The translations under genes and the position numbers were made by a program. Source: JABWCE01 sp964617955 (GTDB lineage Bacteria > Bacteroidota > Bacteroidia > NS11-12g > UBA9320). From it: a DNA stretch of 64,000 bases. Numbering within the stretch: the first letter of the stretch is position 1; every line of letters starts with the position of its first letter. The stretch covers positions 150,864 to 214,863 of the forward strand of contig CAZTXB010000004.1 in assembly GCA_964617955.1 (NCBI GenBank). Reading direction: 5' to 3'. Positions 9,501-17,735 of the stretch are shown here, in pieces. The notes beneath the pieces are model-generated. The model made no database searches, was not told the origin of the DNA, and saw only the letters and a program-made list of their open reading frames with translations.

Positions 9501-10829
9501 TGTCGGGGCACGATTCAGCATGATGGGATGGCCTTTCAATATATTTTCAAGAATTTCCCATATCACGGGATCCTTGCGGTCTACTATCTTTTTGGCCGAT
9601 TTAACGGTTTTCACCACACCGCGTTCAATTAAACGACGAATGATAAACGGTTTAAATAACTCAGCAGCCATACCTTTTGGCAAACCACATTCGTGTAATT
9701 TTAACCAAGGGCCTACCACAATAACCGAACGTCCTGAATAATCAACCCTTTTTCCCAAAAGGTTTTGACGGAAGCGTCCTTGTTTACCTTTAAGCATATC
9801 GCTTAAAGATTTTAAGGGGCGATTTCCTTCCGACTTTACGGCATTGGCTCTTCTGGTGTTATCCAGTAGAGAGTCGACCGATTCCTGCAACATTCGCTTC
9901 TCATTTCTGAGGATAACTTCAGGCGCTTTTATTTCAATCAGGCGCTTTAAACGGTTATTGCGAATAATCACACGGCGATACAGGTCGTTCAAATCGGAGG
10001 TGGCGAAACGCCCACCTTCCAATGGTACCAATGGACGTAATTCAGGTGGAATTACAGGAAGCATTTTCAAGATCATCCATTCCGGACGGTTTTCAAATCT
10101 GGAATTGGCGTCGCGGAAACTGCTAATCACCTTTAGGCGCTTTAACGCTTCGGCTTTTCTTTGCTGTGAAGTTTCGTTGGCTGCCTGGTGGCGCAATCCA
10201 TAGGATAATTCATCGAGATGAATGCGGGACAGAAGCTCGGCAAGAGCCTCACCTCCCATTTTTGCGATAAATTTATTGGGATCCTTGTCGTCAAGGTGAA
10301 AATTATCCTTTGGCAAAGTGTCCAAAATGTCGAGATACTCTTCTTCGGTTAAGAAGTCTAAGTAATTCACCCCATCTTCAGCTTTGATACCGGCTTGAAT
10401 CACCACGTAGCGCTCATAGTAAATGAGCATATCCAGTTTTTTGGTAGGTAAGCCTAAAAGGTAACCTATTTTATTTGGAAGCGATCTGAAATACCAGATA
10501 TGAGCAACAGGCACCACGAGTTCAATATGACCCATTCTTTCACGGCGAACCTTTTTCTCGGTTACTTCTACTCCGCAGCGGTCGCAAACAATACCCTTGT
10601 AGCGGATACGCTTGTACTTTCCACAATGGCATTCGTAATCTTTAACCGGTCCGAATATGCGTTCGCAGAACAAACCGCCCATTTCGGGCTTGTACGAACG
10701 GTAATTAATGGTTTCAGGCTTTATGACCTCACCAAATGAGCGCTGTAGAATGGTTTCGGGTGAAGCCAGACTAATTCTGATTTGAGTGAAGTTACTTTTT
10801 AATTTTAAATCTTTTTTATTGAATGACAT
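6516..10829 (-). CDS. rpoC: DNA-directed RNA polymerase subunit beta'
   Basis: A full-length 1437-residue beta' subunit, the catalytic clamp subunit of RNA polymerase. Visible landmarks are the N-terminal zinc ribbon (CHCGKYKRIRYKGIVCDRCG, around residues 67-85), the active-site Mg-binding motif NADFDGDQMAVH (around residue 470), the bridge-helix/trigger-loop region (GARGSKEQIRQLGGMRGLMAKP and the second zinc-site cysteines CESKAGVCVKCYGRNL), and the QSIGEPGTQLTLRTFHTGG segment. It follows rpoB by 25 bases on the same strand, in the standard order. The C-terminal tail is acidic (EEVMEMSN). There is no internal break. Confidence 0.99.
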   Translation of the reverse strand: MSFNKKDLKLKSNFTQIRISLASPETILQRSFGEVIKPETINYRSYKPEMGGLFCERIFGPVKDYECHCGKYKRIRYKGIVCDRCGVEVTEKKVRRERMGHIELVVPVAHIWYFRSLPNKIGYLLGLPTKKLDMLIYYERYVVIQAGIKAEDGVNYLDFLTEEEYLDILDTLPKDNFHLDDKDPNKFIAKMGGEALAELLSRIHLDELSYGLRHQAANETSQQRKAEALKRLKVISSFRDANSRFENRPEWMILKMLPVIPPELRPLVPLEGGRFATSDLNDLYRRVIIRNNRLKRLIEIKAPEVILRNEKRMLQESVDSLLDNTRRANAVKSEGNRPLKSLSDMLKGKQGRFRQNLLGKRVDYSGRSVIVVGPWLKLHECGLPKGMAAELFKPFIIRRLIERGVVKTVKSAKKIVDRKDPVIWEILENILKGHPIMLNRAPTLHRLGIQAFQPKLVEGKAIQLHPLTCTGFNADFDGDQMAVHVPLGHAAILEAQLLMLAPHNILNPANGAPIAVPSQDMVLGLYYMTKIRRGTKDHPVKGEGMTFYSDEEVTIAFNEGKVDLHAPIKIKTRVMENKVLVTKIIETAVGRVLFNQFVPAEVGFINTLLTKKSLRDIIGDLVKMTGIAVTAEFLDNIKDLGFKFSFKGGLSFNIADIPVPDEKDALVSSAKLEVEEVWSNYNNGFITNNERYNQVIDIWTRVNSKVSDALIKKLTGDNQGFNPIFMMLDSGARGSKEQIRQLGGMRGLMAKPQKKVGGGGGEIIENPILSNFKDGLSVLEYFISTHGARKGLADTALKTADAGYLTRRLHDVAQDVVISIEDCQTLRGIEMTALKDNEEVVESLYERILGRSCLYDIYNPRTGELICPAGSELSEDLCEQIENSPIETVEIRSVLTCESKAGVCVKCYGRNLASGRRVQNGEAVGVIAAQSIGEPGTQLTLRTFHTGGAASGIASESTLFAKFGGRAEFDGVKTVKTTNDDGDEITVVIGRSGEVRIMDDMETDPIITMNIPYGAHLLISEGQKIAKGDAICKWDPFNAVIVSDVPGKVLYKDIVDGLTYREETDEQTGHVEKVMIESKDKKLVPVLELTGKGDEIIKEFNLPVGAHIVVENGEKIKVGTVLVKIPRTLGKTGDITGGLPRVTELFEARNPSNPAIVSEIEGIVMYGGIKRGNREITIESKDGLKKKYLVPLSKHILVQDGDFIKAGFPLSDGAITPQDILSIQGPGAVQRYILNGIQEVYRLQGVKINDKHIEVIVRQMMQKVQIVEPGDTKFLEGEYVEKLDFKEENDWIYDQKVVVTSGASETLKPGQIVSLRRLRDENSMLRRKDLPIVEVRDAVPATSSPLLMGITRASLGTYSWLSAASFQETTKVLNEAAIAGKVDQMLGLKENVITGHLIPAGTGMRSYQNLVVGSREEYDLLMASKEADKEEVMEMSN

Positions 10830-10854
10830 AATTAAATTCTAAAAAAATCGATGG

Positions 10855-13800
10855 TTATTCAAATGTTACATCCAGGCCAAGTCCACGCAATTCATGAACC
10901 AATACATTAAACGACTCCGGAATTCCAGGCTCTCCTAAATTATCCCCTTTCACAATGGATTCGTAGGCTTTGGCTCTTCCCATAATGTCGTCAGACTTAA
11001 TGGTTAAAATTTCCCTAAGGATATTTGCGGCTCCGAAAGCCTCTAATGCCCAAACCTCCATCTCACCAAAACGCTGGCCTCCAAACTGAGCTTTTCCTCC
11101 GAGTGGTTGCTGAGTAATTAATGAATAAGGTCCTATGCTTCTGGCGTGCATTTTATCATCTACCAAGTGACCAAGCTTAAGCATGTAAATCACTCCCACT
11201 GTGGTTTTTTGATCGAATCGCTCACCGGTTAGCCCGTTGTACAAGTGGGTATATCCCCACTTAGGCAGTTTGGCCTTGTTTACGTAGTCAATAATTTCCT
11301 GCTCAGAGGCTCCGTCAAAAATCGGTGTGGCAAATTTCAATCCCAATTCTTTTCCGGCCCAACCAAGTACAGTTTCGTAAATCTGTCCCAAATTCATACG
11401 CGATGGCACCCCAAGTGGGTTCAATACAATGTCTACAGGCGTTCCGTCTTCAAGGAAAGGCATGTCTTCTTCGGGAACAATTTTGGCAACAATACCCTTG
11501 TTTCCGTGACGACCGGCCATCTTATCCCCTACCTTTAGTTTACGTTTATGGGCGATATATACCTTGGCCATTTTCAAAATACCAGCTGGCAACTCATCAC
11601 CTACGCTGATGGCATAGTACTTGCGCTTGAATTCGGTAGTTATTTCATTAATCTTCAGTTTATAATTGTTGAAGATCTGAACGATGAGAGAGTTTTTCTC
11701 AGCATCGGTCGTCCAGTTGTTGTATGAAACAATTGAAAAATCAATTTCACCGATATTCTTCAAGGTGAATTTTGTGCCTTTCGAAATCACTTCTTCTCCA
11801 TAGATATTGTATACCCCCTGAGAAGTTTTTCCATTCACCACTTTAAAGAGTTTTTCAACCAGAATAGACTTCAATTTGCTGCTGTTTTTTTCAAACTCAG
11901 TCTCAATTTTTGTCAACTGGCCTTTTTCTTCAGCCTTCGAATTTTTGTCCTTCTTGGTTCTGGCGAAAAGTTTTTTGTCTACAATAATTCCTTCAGTGCT
12001 TGGAGGCGCTTTGTAGGATGCATCTTTCACATCACCTGCCTTATCTCCAAAAATCGCGCGAAGCAATTTTTCTTCAGGCGAAGGTTCGGTTTCCCCTTTG
12101 GGCGTAATTTTACCGATAAGGATATCTCCTTCCTTTACTCTGGCACCAATGCGAATCAATCCGTTTTCATCCAGATTTTTTGTCGCTTCTTCACTCACAT
12201 TTGGAATGTCGTTGGTTAACTCCTCTTCTCCGCGTTTGGTATCTCTCACCTCGAGTTCGTACTCGGTAATGTGCAAAGAAGTAAAATAATCTTCTTTTAC
12301 CACTTTTTCGGAGATCACAATGGCATCCTCAAAATTGTAACCCTGCCATGGCATGAAGGCAACCATCAGGTTTCTTCCCAAGGCCAGTTCGCCCAATTCA
12401 GTGGCATAGCCTTCTACCAATACGTCGCCCTTTTTAACCTTTTGGCCCTTGCGAACAATAGGTCTAAGGTTTACGGTTGTATTTTGATTGGTTCTTCTGA
12501 ATTTGGTAAGTTTATAAGATCTCACTTCCCCTCCAAATGAAGCAAGCTCCATTTCTTCGGTATGAATATATCTCACCCTTATCTCGCTTGAATCGACGTA
12601 TTCCACTACTCCATCGCCATCGGCGATCATGAGCGTTCTGGAGTCCATGGCTACCTTTTTTTCCAATCCGGTTCCCACGATGGGTGCCTCGGGTTTGAAC
12701 AAAGGAACTGCCTGGCGCTGCATGTTGGATCCCATCAATGCCCTGTTGGCATCATCGTGCTCAAGGAAAGGAATCAAAGAGGCCGCAATCGAAACAATCT
12801 GGTTGGGAGCAACGTCCATAAACTGGAGTTTCTCAGGCTCAACCATTGGGAAGTCGCCTTCAAATCGGGCCTTTACTTCATTGGTTTCAAAATTGCCATC
12901 ACTGTCAAGAGAAGCGTTGGCCTGGGCTATTATTTTTCCGTCTTCCTCTTCAGCACTGAGGTAAATCACACCCCCTTTGGTATCTACTCTTCCGCCTTCT
13001 ACTTTTCGGTAAGGTGTTTCGATAAACCCTAGGCTGTTAATTTTTGCGTGAACGCAAAGGGAAGAAATCAAACCGATGTTTGGTCCTTCCGGTGTTTCGA
13101 TGGTACACAATCTTCCATAATGGGTATAGTGTACATCTCGAACCTCGAAACCGGCTCTGTCTCTTGAGAGACCACCGGGTCCAAGTGCCGACAAGCGGCG
13201 CTTATGTGTAATCTCAGCCAATGGATTGGTTTGATCCATGAACTGAGACAATTGATTGGTTCCAAAAAATGAATTGATGACCGAGGCCAGGGTTCTGGCA
13301 TTAATCAGGTCGGTTGGCGTGAACACCTCGTTGTCTCTGATGTTCATTCTTTCGCGAATGGTACGTGCCATACGGGCAAGACCCACACCAAACTGAGCAT
13401 ACAATTGTTCACCCACGGTTCTCACCCTACGGTTGCTCAAGTGGTCAATATCATCCACATCGGTTCTTGAGTTACTCAAGTCAATGAGGAATTTTATGAT
13501 GGAAATGATATCAGGTTTGGTTAAAACCTTGGTTTCCATTGGAATATCGAGGTTTAATTTTTTGTTAATTCTGTATCTTCCCACATCACCCAAATCGTAT
13601 CTTTTATCGGAAAAGAAAAGGCGTTCAATAATCCCCCTTGCGGTTTCCTCATCCGGTGGATCGGTGTTACGCAATTGGCGGTAAATATGCTCTACAGCTT
13701 CCTTGCCCGAATTGGAGGTATCCTTTTGGAGGGTATTTTGAATGATGGCAAAATCATTTTTATTGTCGTCTTCGCGGGTTAAAATGATGGTTTTAACACC

Positions 13801-14667
13801 CGCATCGATGATGTCTTCTATTTGTCGGTCTTCGAGGATGGTATCCCTTTCAATGATAATTTCATTTCTTTCGATAGAAACAACCTCGCCTGTATCCTCA
13901 TCCACAAAATCCTCTATCCAGCTGCGAAGCACCCTTGCAGCCAAACGTCTTCCTATTACCTTTTTTAATCCCGACTTGCTAACCTTGATTTCTTCGGCGA
14001 GTCCAAAAATATCCAGAATATCCTTATCCGTTTCATAGCCAATGGCTCTGAGAAGGGTGGTTACCGGAAACTTCTTTTTACGATCGATGTAGGCATACAT
14101 CACGTTATTCACGTCTGTGGCAAATTCAATCCAGCTGCCTTTAAAAGGAATAATTCTCGCTGAATACAATTTCGTTCCATTGGAGTGATACGTTTGTCCG
14201 AAAAACACACCCGGAGAACGGTGCAATTGAGAAACAATAACCCGTTCGGCACCATTGATAATAAAGGTACCGCTTGGCGTCATATAGGGAATCGGGCCTA
14301 AATATACATCCTGTACAATGGTTTCGAAATCCTCATGCTCGATATCGTTACATGAAAGTTTTAGTTTTGCCTTTAGCGGAACTGCATAGGTCAATCCCCT
14401 TTCGATACACTCCTCAATATTGTAACGAGGAGGATCTACGAAATAATCCAGAAATTCCAGAACAAAAATATTTCTGGTGTCCGTAATCGGGAAATTTTCG
14501 GCAAAAACTTTAAATAAACCTTCATTTTTTCTATTCTCAGAGGAAGTTTCCAATTGGAAGAACTCTCCGAAAGATTGAACTTGTATATCGAGGAAATCGG
14601 GATAATCGATGACCTTACCGATACTTGCAAAATTAACCCTTTCAGTGGTTTTGATTGTATTTGACAA
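10855..14667 (-). CDS. rpoB: DNA-directed RNA polymerase subunit beta
   Basis: A full-length 1270-residue beta subunit. It includes the rifampicin-binding region (FGTNQLSQFMDQTNPLAEIT with HKRRLSALGPGGLSRDRAGF), the catalytic-core segment VCVHAKINSLGF, the AGDVKDASYKAPPS stretch, the VGDKMAGRHGNKGIV motif, and the C-terminal GGKAQFGGQRFGEMEVWALEAFGA segment. RpoB and RpoC together form the active-site cleft. The gene follows rplL by 108 bases, and that gap contains a GC-rich hairpin. The rifampicin-region residues look wild-type by eye (S of QLSQFMDQ, H and R of HKRRLS, S of ALGPGG context), with no obvious resistance substitution. Confidence 0.99.
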   Translation of the reverse strand: MSNTIKTTERVNFASIGKVIDYPDFLDIQVQSFGEFFQLETSSENRKNEGLFKVFAENFPITDTRNIFVLEFLDYFVDPPRYNIEECIERGLTYAVPLKAKLKLSCNDIEHEDFETIVQDVYLGPIPYMTPSGTFIINGAERVIVSQLHRSPGVFFGQTYHSNGTKLYSARIIPFKGSWIEFATDVNNVMYAYIDRKKKFPVTTLLRAIGYETDKDILDIFGLAEEIKVSKSGLKKVIGRRLAARVLRSWIEDFVDEDTGEVVSIERNEIIIERDTILEDRQIEDIIDAGVKTIILTREDDNKNDFAIIQNTLQKDTSNSGKEAVEHIYRQLRNTDPPDEETARGIIERLFFSDKRYDLGDVGRYRINKKLNLDIPMETKVLTKPDIISIIKFLIDLSNSRTDVDDIDHLSNRRVRTVGEQLYAQFGVGLARMARTIRERMNIRDNEVFTPTDLINARTLASVINSFFGTNQLSQFMDQTNPLAEITHKRRLSALGPGGLSRDRAGFEVRDVHYTHYGRLCTIETPEGPNIGLISSLCVHAKINSLGFIETPYRKVEGGRVDTKGGVIYLSAEEEDGKIIAQANASLDSDGNFETNEVKARFEGDFPMVEPEKLQFMDVAPNQIVSIAASLIPFLEHDDANRALMGSNMQRQAVPLFKPEAPIVGTGLEKKVAMDSRTLMIADGDGVVEYVDSSEIRVRYIHTEEMELASFGGEVRSYKLTKFRRTNQNTTVNLRPIVRKGQKVKKGDVLVEGYATELGELALGRNLMVAFMPWQGYNFEDAIVISEKVVKEDYFTSLHITEYELEVRDTKRGEEELTNDIPNVSEEATKNLDENGLIRIGARVKEGDILIGKITPKGETEPSPEEKLLRAIFGDKAGDVKDASYKAPPSTEGIIVDKKLFARTKKDKNSKAEEKGQLTKIETEFEKNSSKLKSILVEKLFKVVNGKTSQGVYNIYGEEVISKGTKFTLKNIGEIDFSIVSYNNWTTDAEKNSLIVQIFNNYKLKINEITTEFKRKYYAISVGDELPAGILKMAKVYIAHKRKLKVGDKMAGRHGNKGIVAKIVPEEDMPFLEDGTPVDIVLNPLGVPSRMNLGQIYETVLGWAGKELGLKFATPIFDGASEQEIIDYVNKAKLPKWGYTHLYNGLTGERFDQKTTVGVIYMLKLGHLVDDKMHARSIGPYSLITQQPLGGKAQFGGQRFGEMEVWALEAFGAANILREILTIKSDDIMGRAKAYESIVKGDNLGEPGIPESFNVLVHELRGLGLDVTFE

Positions 14668-14727
14668 GATTATAAGAAATTAAAAAACGTTAAAAAAAAC
14701 TTAATAAATGGTATATAAACAACGATA

Positions 14728-14750
14728 GACCCTCGGAAAACTCCGGGGTC
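14728..14750 (-). promoter_or_regulatory. Hairpin in the rplL-rpoB gap (possible attenuator)
   Basis: On the minus strand GACCCCGGA pairs with TCCGAGGGTC across a short GTTT loop, with one mismatch. It is not followed by a solid T run (TATCGTTGTT), so it resembles a partial terminator, attenuator or processing site more than a full stop. E. coli has a known attenuator in the same gap. Confidence 0.55.
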
Positions 14751-14775
14751 TTTCGTTCAATGTTTTGAGTTAAAA

Positions 14776-15159
14776 TTACTTAACTTCAACTTCAGCTCCA
14801 GCTTCAACCAATTTAGCTTTGATCATCTCAGCTTCCTCTTTCGAGATATTGGCTTTCACTTCTCCTGGAGCTCCGTCTACTAAATCTTTGGCTTCTTTCA
14901 GTCCAAGACCTGTAATGTCTTTAACCGTTTTAACCACGTTCAATTTAGAAGGACCTGCGCTTTTAAGTATTACGGTAAATTCGGTTTGCTCAGCGGCGGC
15001 TTCTCCACCACCACCTCCTGCTGCCGGACCTGCGGCTACAGCTACTGCTGCTGCGGCTGGTTCAATTCCATACTCATCTTTTAAAATTGAAGCTAATTCG
15101 TTTACTTCCTTTACGGTTAAATTTACAAGTTGTTCTGCAAATGCTTTTAAGTCTGCCAT
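14776..15159 (-). CDS. rplL: 50S ribosomal protein L7/L12
   Basis: A 127-residue stalk protein that recruits translation GTPases to the ribosome. The N-terminal dimerisation helix (MADLKAFAEQLVNLTVKEVNELASILKDE) is followed by an Ala/Gly-rich hinge (about 33-58, including AAAAVAVAAGPAAGGGGG). The globular C-terminal domain has the factor-binding signature GLGLKEAKDLVDGAPGEVK. Length and layout are normal. It follows rplJ by 39 bases, in the universal rplJ-rplL order, so several L7/L12 copies can be made per L10. Confidence 0.98.
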   Translation of the reverse strand: MADLKAFAEQLVNLTVKEVNELASILKDEYGIEPAAAAVAVAAGPAAGGGGGEAAAEQTEFTVILKSAGPSKLNVVKTVKDITGLGLKEAKDLVDGAPGEVKANISKEEAEMIKAKLVEAGAEVEVK

Positions 15160-15198
15160 TTTATTTATATAAAAAATTTTGTTTTGTTTTTAATTTAA

Positions 15199-15717
15199 TT
15201 ACTTTCTTTCTGATAAGGTTTTTACAATACCTGCAATCTTACCGCCACCTGATTGAAGGGCAGAGATAACATTCTTCGCAGGAGATTGTAACAATCCGAT
15301 AATTTCACCCACCAAATCTTCCTTGCTCTTGAGGTTGTTGAGTACTTCAAGTTTGTCGTCGCCTATAAATACATCCGAATCAATGTATGCACCTTTTAAA
15401 ACCGGCTTGCTTCCCTTTTTTCTATAATCGGAGATGGCTTTGGCTGCATCCTTTGCGTTTTCAGCAAACAATAGGGCCGTGGTTCCCGAAAGGGTGTCGG
15501 TCAATTCTTTAAAATCGACATTCGACTTTTCAAGGGCTTTGATGATCAGGGTATTTTTTGCTACGCGCATTTTAACATTTTTGTTAAAAAACACACGGCG
15601 CATGTTATTGGTTTCTATGGCGCTCATAGAGGAGGGATCTGTTACGTATACAAACTTGTAATTTGTAAAGTAATCCGATAACTCGCTTACTATTTGTTGT
15701 TTTTCTTCTTTGGTCAT
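15199..15717 (-). CDS. rplJ: 50S ribosomal protein L10
   Basis: A 172-residue protein that anchors the L7/L12 dimers to 23S rRNA. It begins MTKEEKQQIVSELSDYF and contains the typical L10 core (MRRVFFNKNVKMRVAKNTLI, LSGTTALLFAEN, KPVLKGAYID). The C-terminal helix that binds L7/L12 is at about 130-172. It starts only 18 bases after the rplA stop, so the long L10 autoregulatory leader known from E. coli cannot lie directly upstream here. Any autoregulation would have to use sequence inside rplA or elsewhere. Confidence 0.97.
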   Translation of the reverse strand: MTKEEKQQIVSELSDYFTNYKFVYVTDPSSMSAIETNNMRRVFFNKNVKMRVAKNTLIIKALEKSNVDFKELTDTLSGTTALLFAENAKDAAKAISDYRKKGSKPVLKGAYIDSDVFIGDDKLEVLNNLKSKEDLVGEIIGLLQSPAKNVISALQSGGGKIAGIVKTLSERK

Positions 15718-15735
15718 TTTTTTAAGTTTAAATAA

Positions 15736-16428
15736 TTATACCACAGATTTAACGTCAATCTTTATTCCAGGGCTCATAGAGCTCGAAAGGGTTATGCTTT
15801 GCAAGTAGGTGCCTTTTGAAGAGGATGGTTTCAATTTGGTAATGGTATCGATTACCTCCTTGGCGTTGTCAAAAATCTTCTCGGGGTTAAAGCTCACTTT
15901 TCCTACAGCGGTGTGAATGATTCCGGTTTTGTCAACCTTAAAATCAATCTTACCTGCCTTCACCGCTTCAACAGCTTTGGCTATTTCCATGGTTACAGTT
16001 CCTGTTTTAGGATTAGGCATGAGGTTTCTGGGTCCAAGAATTTTACCAAGTTTTCCCAATTTACCCATGATGCTTGGCATGGTGATGATGACATCCACAT
16101 CTACCCAGCCGCCTGATATTTTTTCGATATAGTCGTCAAGTCCCACAAAGTCAGCGCCAGCGTTTTTGGCTTCATCCTCCTTGTCGGGAGTACACAGTAC
16201 CAATACTTTTACTTCCTTTCCTGTTCCGTGAGGCAAAGCCACGCTTCCTCTCACCATTTGACTGGCCTGACGTGGATCTACACCCAACTTCACGTCAATA
16301 TCCACTGAAGAATCAAACTTTGTAAAAGTGATGTTCTTAACCACCTGAGTGGCTTCCTTCAGCGTATAAACTTTGGTTTTGTCGTATTTGGCCAAAACCG
16401 TTTTTCTATTTTTTGTTAACTTGGTCAT
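15736..16428 (-). CDS. rplA: 50S ribosomal protein L1
   Basis: A 230-residue L1 stalk protein that helps release deacylated tRNA from the E site. In many bacteria it also represses its own operon by binding mRNA. Recognised from DVKLGVDPRQASQMVRGSV, LPHGTGKEVKVLV, MPSIMGKLGKLGKILGPRNL and MPNPKTGTVTMEIAKAVE. Length is normal. It lies between rplK and rplJ, separated by 14 and 18 bases, and is clearly part of the same transcript. Confidence 0.98.
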   Translation of the reverse strand: MTKLTKNRKTVLAKYDKTKVYTLKEATQVVKNITFTKFDSSVDIDVKLGVDPRQASQMVRGSVALPHGTGKEVKVLVLCTPDKEDEAKNAGADFVGLDDYIEKISGGWVDVDVIITMPSIMGKLGKLGKILGPRNLMPNPKTGTVTMEIAKAVEAVKAGKIDFKVDKTGIIHTAVGKVSFNPEKIFDNAKEVIDTITKLKPSSSKGTYLQSITLSSSMSPGIKIDVKSVV

Positions 16429-16442
16429 TTTCCTAACGAAAA

Positions 16443-16880
16443 TTAATTATTTGAATCACTAGATACGGCTATTCCCATGCTTCTTGCTGTTCCTTCAACC
16501 ATTTTCATGGCCGATTCAACGGTAAAGCAATTTAAGTCGGGCATTTTTTCTTCGGCAATTTTTCTCACTTGCTCTTTGGTCACAGTAGCTACACGCTTTC
16601 GGTTAGACTGGTCAGAACCCTTTTGAATTTTGGTCGCTTCCATTAATTGAGAGGCTACCGGTGGGGTTTTAATGATGAAGTCGAACGATTTGTCAGCATA
16701 CACGGTGATGATAACCGGCAATACTTTTCCTTGTTTTTCCTGGGTACGGGCATTGAACTGCTTACAAAATTCCATAATGTTCACACCCTTTGATCCTAAG
16801 GCCGGACCAATTGGAGGTGCAGGATTTGCCTGTCCGCCCTTTACTTGTAATTTTACAAAGCCTGATATTTGTTTTGCCAT
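16443..16880 (-). CDS. rplK: 50S ribosomal protein L11
   Basis: A 145-residue protein of the GTPase-associated centre. It binds 23S rRNA near L10 and is needed for stringent-response activation of RelA-type enzymes. Seen: the N-terminal domain VKLQVKGGQANPAPPIGPALGSKGVNIMEFCKQFN, the linker FIIKTPPVASQL, and the C-terminal RNA-binding domain ending MEGTARSMGI (written here as KMVEGTARSMGIAV). The start ATG at 16880 is one base after the nusG stop, so the two genes are essentially adjacent and probably translationally linked. Confidence 0.98.
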   Translation of the reverse strand: MAKQISGFVKLQVKGGQANPAPPIGPALGSKGVNIMEFCKQFNARTQEKQGKVLPVIITVYADKSFDFIIKTPPVASQLMEATKIQKGSDQSNRKRVATVTKEQVRKIAEEKMPDLNCFTVESAMKMVEGTARSMGIAVSSDSNN

Positions 16881-16881
16881 G

Positions 16882-17433
16882 TTATTGTTCTTTTTCTACT
16901 TGTATGTAATTCAATTCTAAAGGTGTTTTTCTTCCGAAAATTTTCACCATAACTTTTAATTTTTTCTTTTCGTCGTTTATTTCTTCAATCACGCCACTAA
17001 AGCCATTGAAAGGGCCATCGATTACCTTTACAAATTCACCGAGAATAAACGGTTCGATATTGGATTCGCCTTTCTCATTGTTTTCATCTACGGCACCAAG
17101 TATTCTATTCACTTCCGATTGACGCAAAGGAATCGGGGTTCCCTGGGTTCCTAAAAATCCCACCACGCCATTAATGGCTCTTATGGTAGGCACCACTTCT
17201 CCTACGAGGTTGGCGTTGATGAGTATATATCCCGGATAAAAGCTTTTTTCCTTAGAAGATTTTTTACCATTTTTAATTTCATAGACCTTCTCCATCGGAA
17301 TCAATATGGTTGGAACATTATGGGCAATTTTTTCCCTCGCCAATTCCGACTCAATCATTGCCTTGACTTTCCGTTCCTGGCCACTAATAGCCCGAACCAC
17401 ATACCACTTAAATTCCTCCTGAGACCTTTCCAT
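16882..17433 (-). CDS. nusG: Transcription termination/antitermination factor NusG
   Basis: A 183-residue NusG. The N-terminal NGN domain (KWYVVRAISGQERKVKAMIESEL ... FYPGYILINANLVGEVV) binds RNA polymerase. The C-terminal KOW domain (GEFVKVIDGPFNGFSGVIEEI ... GRKTPLELNYIQVE) contacts ribosomal protein S10 or Rho. It follows secE by six bases, which is the near-universal bacterial order. The start at 17433 gives the expected N-terminus. Nothing is unusual about it. Confidence 0.98.
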   Translation of the reverse strand: MERSQEEFKWYVVRAISGQERKVKAMIESELAREKIAHNVPTILIPMEKVYEIKNGKKSSKEKSFYPGYILINANLVGEVVPTIRAINGVVGFLGTQGTPIPLRQSEVNRILGAVDENNEKGESNIEPFILGEFVKVIDGPFNGFSGVIEEINDEKKKLKVMVKIFGRKTPLELNYIQVEKEQ

Positions 17434-17439
17434 TAAAAA

Positions 17440-17634
17440 TTACTCCATAAACTTATAAAACATATCGGAAGTAAATCCAAATGCAGTGTCGATAGTATAA
17501 ATGATTACACTAAAGATAAGAGAGGCTACCAATACAATAATTGTACTGGTGCGCAACTCATCCCAAGATGGCCAGGAAACTTTGTTCAAAAGTTCATCGA
17601 GGGTATTATGCCACAATAATTTTATCTTTTCCAT
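17440..17634 (-). CDS. secE: Preprotein translocase subunit SecE
   Basis: A 64-residue single-span SecE that stabilises SecY in the inner-membrane Sec channel. It has the short amphipathic segment DELLNKVSWPSWDELRTSTI, including the conserved VSWPSW-type turn, then one transmembrane helix (about 32-52, IIVLVASLIFSVIIYTIDTAF). It is the short Bacteroidetes/Gram-positive form rather than the three-helix E. coli form. It lies between tRNA-Trp and nusG on the minus strand. Confidence 0.95.
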   Translation of the reverse strand: MEKIKLLWHNTLDELLNKVSWPSWDELRTSTIIVLVASLIFSVIIYTIDTAFGFTSDMFYKFME

Positions 17635-17646
17635 TTATTTGTTTTG

Positions 17647-17717
17647 CACGGACACAAGGATTCGAACCCTGATCAAAGGTTTTGGAGACCTCTATTCTAC
17701 CATTGAACTATGTCCGT
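17647..17717 (-). tRNA. tRNA-Trp (anticodon CCA)
   Basis: The minus strand begins ACGGACATAGTTCAATGG and ends GGGTTCGAATCCTTGTGTCCGTG. The acceptor arms ACGGACA/TGTCCGT pair perfectly, the anticodon loop is CTCCAAA (CCA, Trp), the T-loop is GTTCGAATC, and the discriminator is G as expected for Trp. No CCA is encoded. It lies between tuf and secE in the same transcript direction. Confidence 0.97.
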
Positions 17718-17735
17718 TTGTAATATCAGTTATAT

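Noticed and set aside
15718..15735. L10-type autoregulatory leader upstream of rplJ
   Set aside because: The gap from rplA to rplJ is only 18 bases, too short for such a structure.
6100..17440. Many long reading frames opposite rpoC, rpoB and the ribosomal genes
   Set aside because: They are antisense shadows of highly conserved genes, with no family motifs or ribosome-binding context.
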